Origin: Kalymmatonema hyalinum WJT4-NPBG1
GTDB taxonomy: Bacteria; Cyanobacteriota; Cyanobacteriia; Cyanobacteriales; Nostocaceae
DNA length: 42,835 nt
Direction of reading: 5' to 3'
NCBI GenBank assembly: GCA_019359075.1
Contig: JAHHIB010000078.1
Span: 1 to 42,835, forward strand
Below the pieces are notes generated by a model that worked only from the letters and a program-made list of their open reading frames with translations, ran no database searches and was not told where the DNA came from. Positions 25,769 through 32,486 of this stretch are shown piece by piece. Positions within the stretch are counted from its first letter, which is position 1; every line of letters begins with the position of its first letter. The translations under genes were made by a program, and so were the position numbers.

Positions 25769-26212
25769 ATGATAGAAAATATTAGCCATTGCCATGAACT
25801 TCTAGCGATAATTATATCGACAAAATTTCATAAGCCAGGAGTTCACTTCTTTACCCCTGACGAATTTTCTCAACAAATAGCTTATATGAGTCATCCAAAG
25901 GGGAAAGCGATTCAGCCTCATATCCACAATGCAGTAGATCGGAAAGTGATTTATACACAAGAGGTTTTATTTATCAAAAAAGGCAAACTACGGGTAGATT
26001 TTTATGACAACCAACAGCAATATCTAGAAAGCAGAATTTTGGAAAGTGGAGATGTCATCCTCTTAAGTTCTGGGGGTCACGGGTTTGAAGTGCTTGAAGA
26101 AATTGAGATGATTGAAGTTAAGCAAGGTCCCTACGTTAAGGAACTGGATAAAACTAGGTTTATTGGGATCACCTCAGAACAAGCAAAGATCATGGAGTTA
26201 AACAAGGTTTGA
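25769..26212 (+). CDS. Cupin-domain protein in a sugar-modification cassette
   Basis: The 147-residue protein is a single cupin barrel. Visible metal-site-like features are HPKGKAIQPHIHNAV (two His), the Glu of YTQEVLFIKKGKLRVDFYD, and the second cupin motif SGDVILLSSGGHGFEVLE, ending IEVKQGPYVKE. The usual role in such clusters is a sugar isomerase/epimerase or a small regulatory or binding protein. It lacks the features I would expect of RmlC or of the FdtA ketoisomerase, so I give no reaction. It ends two bases before the aminotransferase start, so the two are surely co-translated. Start ATG 25769 follows about 340 bp of AT-rich spacer. Confidence 0.75.
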   Translation: MIENISHCHELLAIIISTKFHKPGVHFFTPDEFSQQIAYMSHPKGKAIQPHIHNAVDRKVIYTQEVLFIKKGKLRVDFYDNQQQYLESRILESGDVILLSSGGHGFEVLEEIEMIEVKQGPYVKELDKTRFIGITSEQAKIMELNKV

Positions 26213-26214
26213 TA

Positions 26215-27327
26215 ATGCCTATTCCTGTAAACGAACCACTCCTGAATGGTAACGAGAAGAAATACTTAAACCAGTGTATTGATACGGGATGGATTTCTTC
26301 TGAAGGACCTTTCGTCGAACAACTTGAACAGAAATTTGCTGCCCGTGTTGGACGCAAATATGGCATTGCTGTCAGTAATGGTTCAGTTGCTCTTGATGCA
26401 GCAGTTGCAGCATTGGAAATTGGCAAAGGAGATGAAGTTATTTTGCCCACTTTCACAATTATCTCCTGTGCTGCTGCTATTGTCCGCGCTGGTGCAATTC
26501 CGGTTGTTGTAGATTGCGATCGCAACACTTGGAATATGGATGTTAGCCAAATTGAGGCAAAGATAACATCTAGAACGAAAGCAATTATGGTTGTCCACAT
26601 CTACGGTTTACCTGTAGATATGGAACCAGTTTTAGCCTTGGCAGACAAGTATGGTTTATATGTCATAGAAGACGCAGCTGAAGTGCATGGTCAAACCTAT
26701 AAAGGTATTCCTTGTGGTAGCTTTGGCAACATCAGTACATTCAGCTTTTACCCGAACAAACATATCACTACGGGTGAAGGTGGAATGCTGCTTACAGATG
26801 ATGAACAGTTAGCACAAAGGTGTCGTTCGTTGCGGAATCTGTGCTTCCAACCTCAGAAACGGTTTGTGCATGAAGAGTTCGGTTGGAATATGCGAATGAG
26901 TAATCTACAAGCAGCGATTGGAGTTGCTCAGTTAGAGCGCTTGGATGAATTCATAGCACGTAAGCGACGAATGGGGCAAGTTTATACAGAGTTACTTGCA
27001 GACATCCCTAGTATACAGTTACCCTTGGTACAGACTGAATATGCAACAAATATCTACTGGGTTTATGGTTTAGTCCTTTCTGACGAAGTACCATTTGAGG
27101 CTCAAGAAGTGATGCAGCGTCTTGCTCAGAAGAAAATAGGGACTCGTCCTTTCTTTTGGTGTATGCATGAGCAACCTGTGTTGAGAAAGATGGGATTATT
27201 TGAGGGAGAATCTTACCCCGTAGCGGAAACAATCGCTCGTCGGGGTTTTTATATTCCTAGCGGGTTGGCACTGACGGATGAACAAATTGAACAAGTGGTA
27301 CTGGCAGTTAAGGAAATATTGAAATGA
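26215..27327 (+). CDS. DegT/DnrJ/EryC1/StrS-family sugar aminotransferase
   Basis: The 370-residue PLP enzyme shows the family order: IPVNEPLLNGNEKKYLNQCI, DTGWISSEGPFVEQLE, VSNGSVALDAAVAAL, VILPTFTI, VVHIYGLPVDM, VIEDAAEVHGQTYKG and the PLP-lysine motif SFYPNKHITTGEGGML (K182). It most resembles perosamine/4-keto-6-deoxy-sugar transaminases (PerA/RfbE type), which make a 4-amino-4,6-dideoxyhexose nucleotide sugar. ATG 26215 is preferred to TTG 26209 because AAGG at 26204-26207 is then seven bases away. Its stop overlaps the methyltransferase start (ATGA). The 4,6-dehydratase that would feed it is not obvious, although the upstream SDR is a candidate. Confidence 0.93.
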   Translation: MPIPVNEPLLNGNEKKYLNQCIDTGWISSEGPFVEQLEQKFAARVGRKYGIAVSNGSVALDAAVAALEIGKGDEVILPTFTIISCAAAIVRAGAIPVVVDCDRNTWNMDVSQIEAKITSRTKAIMVVHIYGLPVDMEPVLALADKYGLYVIEDAAEVHGQTYKGIPCGSFGNISTFSFYPNKHITTGEGGMLLTDDEQLAQRCRSLRNLCFQPQKRFVHEEFGWNMRMSNLQAAIGVAQLERLDEFIARKRRMGQVYTELLADIPSIQLPLVQTEYATNIYWVYGLVLSDEVPFEAQEVMQRLAQKKIGTRPFFWCMHEQPVLRKMGLFEGESYPVAETIARRGFYIPSGLALTDEQIEQVVLAVKEILK

Positions 27328-28091
27328 ATATTTTTAACAACTATGCCCGTTATTACGACCTTCTCTACCAAGATAAGGATTATGTTGGAGAAACCCAGTT
27401 TATTCAGCAGCTAGTGAAGACATATGCAAAAGAAACTCAGAAAATCCTGGACTTGGGTTGTGGCACAGGTATCCACGCAACTCTGTTGGCAAAGCAAGGT
27501 TATCAAGTTCAAGGAGTAGATATCAGTCAGGAGATGCTACAAAAAGCTAGCGATCGCCTCTCCCATCTTCCACCAGACTTAGTCTCTAGGCTGAAATTTA
27601 CTCATGGAGATATCCGTACAGTAAGGCTAAATCAGACTTTTGATGTCGTCTTGTCATTGTTTCATGTCGTTAGCTACCAGACAATAAACGAGGATTTGCT
27701 AGCAACTATTGCTACAGTCAAAGAGCATTTGAAGCCTGGGGGAATTTTTATCTTTGATGTCTGGTATGGACCAGCTGTGTTGAGCGATCGCCCCACGGTC
27801 AGAGTTAAACGTTTAGAAGATGAGCAAATTCTCGTAACTAGAATTGCAGAGCCAGTCATGCATCCTAATGAAAATTGGGTAGATGTAAATTATCAAGTCT
27901 TCATTAGAGATAAAAGTAGCAACGCTGTTGAAGAGTTACAAGAAACTCATCGAATGCGCTACTTATTTAAACCAGAAATTGAGTTGCTATTGCGGGAATT
28001 TCAGATACAGGTTGTTGCTTGTCGTGAATGGATAAGTAATCGAGAGGCAGGTTTTGATACCTGGGGAGTTTACTTTATTGGGAGAACCTGA
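27324..28091 (+). CDS. Class I SAM-dependent methyltransferase
   Basis: The 255-residue protein has the Rossmann SAM site ILDLGCGTGIHATLLAKQG (motif I, about residues 43-58), GVDISQEMLQKA (acidic residue binding ribose), FTHGDIRTVRL and DVVLSLFHVVSYQ with HLKPGGIFIFDVW. The C-terminal beta-rich half resembles methyltransferases paired with deoxysugar aminotransferases (N,N-dimethylation of amino sugars or O-methylation). The 4-bp overlap with the aminotransferase gene suggests it acts on that amino sugar, which is inference. A hairpin at 28191-28219 follows, and the next gene is convergent. Confidence 0.88.
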   Translation: MNIFNNYARYYDLLYQDKDYVGETQFIQQLVKTYAKETQKILDLGCGTGIHATLLAKQGYQVQGVDISQEMLQKASDRLSHLPPDLVSRLKFTHGDIRTVRLNQTFDVVLSLFHVVSYQTINEDLLATIATVKEHLKPGGIFIFDVWYGPAVLSDRPTVRVKRLEDEQILVTRIAEPVMHPNENWVDVNYQVFIRDKSSNAVEELQETHRMRYLFKPEIELLLREFQIQVVACREWISNREAGFDTWGVYFIGRT

Positions 28092-28190
28092 CTGAGAGTT
28101 GCTTTAAGAAAGGAGTGGAGTATGATTGGTGACAAGTTAAGGTCATCAATCATTTGTCCATAAGAAATAGTACTTAAAATTATGCGGAAG

Positions 28191-28219
28191 GACAGGCTAC
28201 GCGCAATTTGTAGCCTGTC
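28191..28219. terminator. Bidirectional terminator-like hairpin between convergent genes
   Basis: GACAGGCTAC (28191-28200) and GTAGCCTGTC (28210-28219) form a perfect 10-bp stem with a 9-nt loop. It lies between the methyltransferase and the minus-strand GH10 gene. No U-tract is present on either side, so efficiency is uncertain. Confidence 0.5.
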
Positions 28220-28295
28220 TGTTAGGATTTGAGCCGATTGCATAAAGCGCAGTGCGCGAGGCGATCGCTACCGTTTTGGCTGCTGCGATCCGAAG

Positions 28296-29705
28296 CTAGG
28301 TCCCTATTGTCAACTTCGTACCGTTGCGCGAAACTGTTGTGGACACTGTTTTACTCACAAGGTCTTTGCTTGCGGTAACTTCATAGTCTCCAAGGAAGCC
28401 CCGGATCTTGTATTCTCCATTGGCGTCAGTTTTCCCAACCACGTCAGTCCACCACTCCTTAAACACCAAGTCCATATAAACCTTGCCACTCGGCTTGAGG
28501 CTCCAGTCCTTGTAATAAATTGGTGCATCTTCAAACCACTGTGCGCCATCCCAAAAACCCCACATTGTGAAGCCAGCTGTCCCCGGATTGCTGAAAACAG
28601 CCGTCATAAAATCGCGCGTTACGTCAGCCTGTAACTGCTTATCAGCTGTTAACATATCGAACTCGGTAATCTTAATTGGAAGGTTGAACTTACCTAAGCG
28701 GTCAAGGATGCTTAAAAACTGCGGTATCGAAATAGCACCTTTGAAGAGATGACATTGTAGACCAATACCACCTACTGGTGCGCCGTTATTAAGTAGGTAT
28801 TGAATCTCACTTTCATATAACTCAGCCTGAGTGTTGTTCTCGAATAAGTTCTCGTTGATGTAGAGAACGGCATTTGGATCTGCCTCACGGGCGGCATTAA
28901 ACCAATCTACAAGAACCGAGTCACCTAGAATTTTCAGAAAATCGTTATTGTCAGATGGCTCATTGACAACATCCCAGTCGGCTATCTGACCCTTCAAGTA
29001 GCCTACCTCGTCGCGGATGTGGGTGATGATGCGATCGCGCAAAACCTTATCAGCAGCTTCCTTTCCCTCCTGGTTCAGGGTATTGTCGTAGAGCGTTTTC
29101 AAGCTGGGTAGCGAATTGTGCCAACTAGGCCAGACAAGATTGTGACCACGTACTTTGAGGTTATTGTCCCTAAGCCACTTGACTGCTTCAATCGCTCGCG
29201 GACGTAACTCCAAGTCGTCCCACTTTGGCCACTTAAGACCATCTTCGATCACCCCTTCATTAAATAGCTGTACGATTTTGTTTCGATAGTTGTTGCCATC
29301 AGGGTTGTCTGGGCTTGACAGTAGAATGTTTTCCCTAATTGCAGTACCAAAGCTGTAGGCGTGGCGCTTCATCGCAACGTGTACGTCCGCATTAGGGACA
29401 GGTGTACCGTTGGCATCGGTTACTACAACTGTCAAATCACCTTTGCGGTATGTGTTGATATTGTTGGCAGCTGCTTCACGCCACCCAGCCTCAGAGGAAA
29501 TCTGCGCGATTAGGTTACGGTCTTTTGTCTGTTGAACTGGGAAAATCGGTTCTTGCGCTAGCGTCAGTGCAATATGAATACCGAACATCATTAAAAAACT
29601 GACGAAACCCGCTACCAGTATGCTACTTGTCCGCCGCCTCCGTTGCGATTTCTGCTGCTTGTTATTATGACGCATATCCACTATTTCTTGCTTTCTTTGA
29701 CACAA
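28296..29705 (-). CDS. Secreted GH10 endo-1,4-beta-xylanase-like hydrolase
   Basis: A 469-residue precursor. After a basic start (KQQKSQRRRRTSS) a hydrophobic segment, ILVAGFVSFLMMFGIHIALTLA, is a signal peptide or anchor. A short beta domain with GDLTVVVTDANGTPVPNADV follows, then the GH10 barrel: VKWLRDNNLKVRGHNLVWPSW, acid/base Glu in DWDVVNEPSD (about E249) and nucleophile Glu in ITEFDM (about E348), and MWGFWDGAQWF. The C-terminal part (VGKTDANGEYKIRGFLGDYEVT) resembles a carboxypeptidase-regulatory-like beta-sandwich. M11 (29675) is an equally good start. It is on the opposite strand from the locus and so has its own promoter in 29706-29925. Substrate is probably a beta-1,4-glycan of the sheath or medium. 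Confidence 0.9.
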   Translation of the reverse strand: MCQRKQEIVDMRHNNKQQKSQRRRRTSSILVAGFVSFLMMFGIHIALTLAQEPIFPVQQTKDRNLIAQISSEAGWREAAANNINTYRKGDLTVVVTDANGTPVPNADVHVAMKRHAYSFGTAIRENILLSSPDNPDGNNYRNKIVQLFNEGVIEDGLKWPKWDDLELRPRAIEAVKWLRDNNLKVRGHNLVWPSWHNSLPSLKTLYDNTLNQEGKEAADKVLRDRIITHIRDEVGYLKGQIADWDVVNEPSDNNDFLKILGDSVLVDWFNAAREADPNAVLYINENLFENNTQAELYESEIQYLLNNGAPVGGIGLQCHLFKGAISIPQFLSILDRLGKFNLPIKITEFDMLTADKQLQADVTRDFMTAVFSNPGTAGFTMWGFWDGAQWFEDAPIYYKDWSLKPSGKVYMDLVFKEWWTDVVGKTDANGEYKIRGFLGDYEVTASKDLVSKTVSTTVSRNGTKLTIGT

Positions 29706-29925
29706 GTGCTTTTACTTAAAAACGAAGTGTTAGGTAAATCAGCACTGTTAGCATATTACATTAAGAGGAAGTTTTCAGGCACACAACGATGTCGTGCTTG
29801 TACTGGAAGGGCAGATGGAACTCCACTCAAAACTTTCAAATCCGCTCTAGTTAAGTATAAGCGCTTTTCGCTTAGGGGAACTTCAGACTACAATGAAATC
29901 TTTGTTTATTGCTTTTGTGATCATT

Positions 29926-30159
29926 TGAAAATTTCTAAGCGATCGCTACAACCTAATTGGCAACAACACTGGCAGCAGCGAATTTGGAGCCACAGGAGAC
30001 ATCATTGGCACCAGCACCAATCCAATTAATCCTCGCCTAGATCCGTTGAGCTTCAATGGTGGTTCCACAGTAACCATTGCCCTGCTCCCAGATAGTCCAG
30101 CACTTAATGCAGGCGACACAAACCTGCTGCCAGGTGACTCCACAACCGATCACTGGTGA
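29926..30159 (+). pseudogene. C-terminal remnant of a parallel beta-helix surface protein
   Basis: One plus-strand frame with no start codon reads NLIGNNTGSSEFGATG, NPINPRLDPLSFNGGST, TIALLPDSPALNAGDTN and stops at TGA 30157-30159. The pattern LIGNNTGS, then DPL-x-NGGST and ALLPDSPALNAGD, is typical of the end of choice-of-anchor-Q/polymorphic-repeat beta-helix proteins of cyanobacteria. The N-terminal part is missing, and an in-frame stop lies just upstream. The preceding 29706-29925 shows no related sequence, so most of the gene was deleted. This block lies in a 640-bp gap that otherwise holds AT-rich DNA. Confidence 0.7.
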
Positions 30160-30370
30160 GCACCGAATACGAGTACTTAGCACAAATGTTGTAAAAATTA
30201 CTTAACAAAAAGTTATAATTTTTACCTATAGTAAAGCAATATATTGAATCTTAAATCTTACTAAGTTTGACTTTACGATTTTATACTGAGTATATTTATG
30301 TATAAATTTGTTTTTCAGATATATAATTATTTATACATAATATTATTTGTCTATAGCTCGGAGAAAAGTT

Positions 30371-31462
30371 TTGCAATACCACATAGCTTTAATCCCTCCG
30401 TGTAACCTAGAAGGTATCACCGAAAATGCTCTAGCGGGAAAATGCCCCAACCATGTCATATGGGCAATGAGTCAGCTTTTAGGGGCAACAGTTTATCAAC
30501 CAGGATGCGAACCCGTGTTGCCCATAGATCAAATTCGTGCGCATATTATAGGTCGTCCTGAATACTGGGCTTTGGCACGCAAGTTGCCGTCGCAGCTTCA
30601 GGAGGACGATGTCATATATTGCACTGGCGAACACATAGGGATTCCAATTGCCACTCTCTGCGCTGCTAAACAGAAGCGACCGAAAATTGTTGTATATATC
30701 CACAATATAAACCGACCACGAAGTCGTCTGGCGTTGAAGCTGTTTAATATAGCAAACCGGATTGATTTATTTGTGACTACCGTTGCTTCGCAAGCTGAAT
30801 TCCTTCGCCACTACTTACGCTTGCCTGAGAACCGTGTCTATCTATTTTTGTCACAACCTATAGACACATCCTTCTTCACACCTGGACCCGCTTTACAAAA
30901 CAAACTTCGTCCAGTTATTGCTAGTGGAGGTTTGGAAAAACGGGATTATAGAACTCTTGCTGATGCGACTCGAGATTTAAATGTCGATGTGAAGATTTGC
31001 GCTTTCTCACGTAACGCAGTTGCATTAAAACGAGCGTTCCCAGAAGTTATGCCTGGTAATATGTCGTGTGGCTTTTACGACTGGTGCGAGTTGGTACAGC
31101 TTTACCGCGATTCTGACTTAGTTGTCATCACTCTTTTTGAGAATAATTATGAAGCCGGACTCACCACTTTGTTTGAAGCGATCGCTTGTCGGCGACCTGT
31201 AGTGATAACTCGCTCGTCAGGAATTATTGGCGACCTGATTGACTCGGGTATCGTTACTGGTGTTAATCCCGGTGATCCTGTGGAGCTCAGGCAAGCGATC
31301 CTGAACCTTTTAAATGCTCCGGAAAAAGCTCAGGCTCACGCTCAGCGAGGTTATGAACTGGTACTCAACCAATTTAATCATGTTAAGTATACTCAAGCTT
31401 TGGTGACAAAACTTATCTCCACATTTGGGAGTATAAATAAGAAGTCATTTTCTTTGCTATAA
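30371..31462 (+). CDS. Glycosyltransferase, GT4-like (paralogue B)
   Basis: The protein opens MQYHIALIPPCNLEGITENA from TTG 30371, supported by CGGAG at 30359-30363 seven bases upstream and by alignment with the start of the paralogue at 22426; the longer TTG 30347 frame is less likely. It has HIIGRPEYWALARKL, DVIYCTGEHIGIPIATL, HNINRPRSRLALKLFN, LRPVIASGGLEKRDYRTLADA, FYDWCELVQLYRDSDLVVIT, GLTTLFEAIACRRPVVITRS and GDPVELRQAI, collinear with paralogue A. It transfers a sugar, probably in the same locus product. Position near the end of the cluster, after the reversed GH10 gene and the beta-helix remnant, points to a segmental duplication followed by rearrangement. Confidence 0.86.
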   Translation: MQYHIALIPPCNLEGITENALAGKCPNHVIWAMSQLLGATVYQPGCEPVLPIDQIRAHIIGRPEYWALARKLPSQLQEDDVIYCTGEHIGIPIATLCAAKQKRPKIVVYIHNINRPRSRLALKLFNIANRIDLFVTTVASQAEFLRHYLRLPENRVYLFLSQPIDTSFFTPGPALQNKLRPVIASGGLEKRDYRTLADATRDLNVDVKICAFSRNAVALKRAFPEVMPGNMSCGFYDWCELVQLYRDSDLVVITLFENNYEAGLTTLFEAIACRRPVVITRSSGIIGDLIDSGIVTGVNPGDPVELRQAILNLLNAPEKAQAHAQRGYELVLNQFNHVKYTQALVTKLISTFGSINKKSFSLL

Positions 31463-31474
31463 ACTCTAGAAGCT

Positions 31475-32155
31475 ATGACAGTCGAACAAGCTAACAATTA
31501 TCAGGAGTTGCCTACTCAGGCACCTACAGTTTGGTCGCGCACAGTAGAACTGACCATAATCAATTTCATAGGATCAATTCCTCGTCCAGTTGGCACTCTA
31601 CTGCGACGGCTAGCTTACCGTTCAATATTTGCTCGCATGGGTCGGAGAGTTTACATTCAAGCAGGGGTTGAGTTACTTGGAGCTAGTTCAATTGAAGTTG
31701 GTGATGATATTAAAATCCTCCGGGATGTGCGCTTGGAAATTAGACACCCAAATAGCTTACTACGTATTGGTGACAGGGTTTGTCTTGATCGCGGTGTTGA
31801 TATCAGAGCTACAGGTTCTGATTGCCTGATTGAAATTAGCCACGACTCCTACGTGGGACCATATGTTTGCATGGCTGGTCCTGGTCATATCAAAATTGGT
31901 AAGAATTGCCAAATCGCCTCACATACAGGTATCTACGCCAACAATCATAGAGAATATGGATTAAGCCGTGAAGGAATTGAAATTCAGGACGATTGTTGGA
32001 TAGGCAGCGGAGTTAGAATTTTAGATGGAGTGACTATTGGTAAAGGCAGTGTCATCGGGGCTGGAGCAGTTGTCACCAAAAATATCCCTCCTTATTCGAT
32101 AGCAGTTGGGGTACCCGCAAAAGTGATTAAACTTAGTAAGGGAGGTGTAGCTTAG
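31475..32155 (+). CDS. Hexapeptide-repeat (left-handed beta-helix) acyltransferase
   Basis: The 226-residue protein has an N-terminal helix pair (ELTIINFIGSIPRPVGTLLRRLAYRSIF) and a C-terminal left-handed beta-helix with hexapeptide repeats: GVELLGASSIEVGDDIKI, LRIGDRVCLDRGVDIRA, IKIGKNCQIASHTGIYANNHR and WIGSGVRILDGVTIGKGSVIG, ending IPPYSIAVGVPAKVIK. The YANNHR block is the place where the acetyl-CoA catalytic His usually lies. Such WcaF/WcaB/VatD-like enzymes O-acetylate polysaccharide sugars. It starts 12 bp after the GT gene and ends the plus-strand polysaccharide run. Confidence 0.87.
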   Translation: MTVEQANNYQELPTQAPTVWSRTVELTIINFIGSIPRPVGTLLRRLAYRSIFARMGRRVYIQAGVELLGASSIEVGDDIKILRDVRLEIRHPNSLLRIGDRVCLDRGVDIRATGSDCLIEISHDSYVGPYVCMAGPGHIKIGKNCQIASHTGIYANNHREYGLSREGIEIQDDCWIGSGVRILDGVTIGKGSVIGAGAVVTKNIPPYSIAVGVPAKVIKLSKGGVA

Positions 32156-32486
32156 ATGACTCAATGTGTGCAACACAAAACTTAACTTACTCAAGCGGCG
32201 TATAGTTATATAAATAAAGGGTTTTGACGTTTGCTTCTTGCTACCCTTCAAGAAGCCATCGTATTCTGCCTTAAGCGGCTACGCGTTTAGGGGAGTCGGC
32301 TCCAAACCTGTGGACAAGTGTTAATTGGCCGCTTGGCGCACGTACTCGAGCAACAGGGGCATTGTTCAAATTAACCGCAGCATAAGGTCTTGGATCTGCT
32401 CTTTGTAGAAATCCTTCTTCAGATGTATATTAATACTAATTAACAAGACATACGCGTATCTACCTAATATTAACCTTTAAGTAACC
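32156..32486. other. Intergenic region with a possible minus-strand relic
   Basis: The 331-bp gap between the acyltransferase and the HTH-AAA-GGDEF gene. It contains the low-confidence minus-strand open frame 32271-32429 and a short palindromic segment near 32290. The region just before 32487 is AT-rich and probably carries the promoter of the next gene. Confidence 0.4.
32271..32429 (-). pseudogene. Possible C-terminal relic of an unidentified gene
   Basis: 52 codons remain open on the minus strand and end at TAA 32271-32273, with an in-frame stop just upstream and no start. The translation (EEGFLQRADPRPYAAVNLNN, APVARVRAPSGQLTLV) has protein-like composition but is not recognised. It may be a decayed gene end, or chance in GC-rich repeat DNA. 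Confidence 0.2.

Noticed and set aside
29643-30029. 128-codon plus-strand frame opposite the GH10 start
   Set aside because: It overlaps the GH10 leader antisense and reads the beta-helix relic in the wrong frame.
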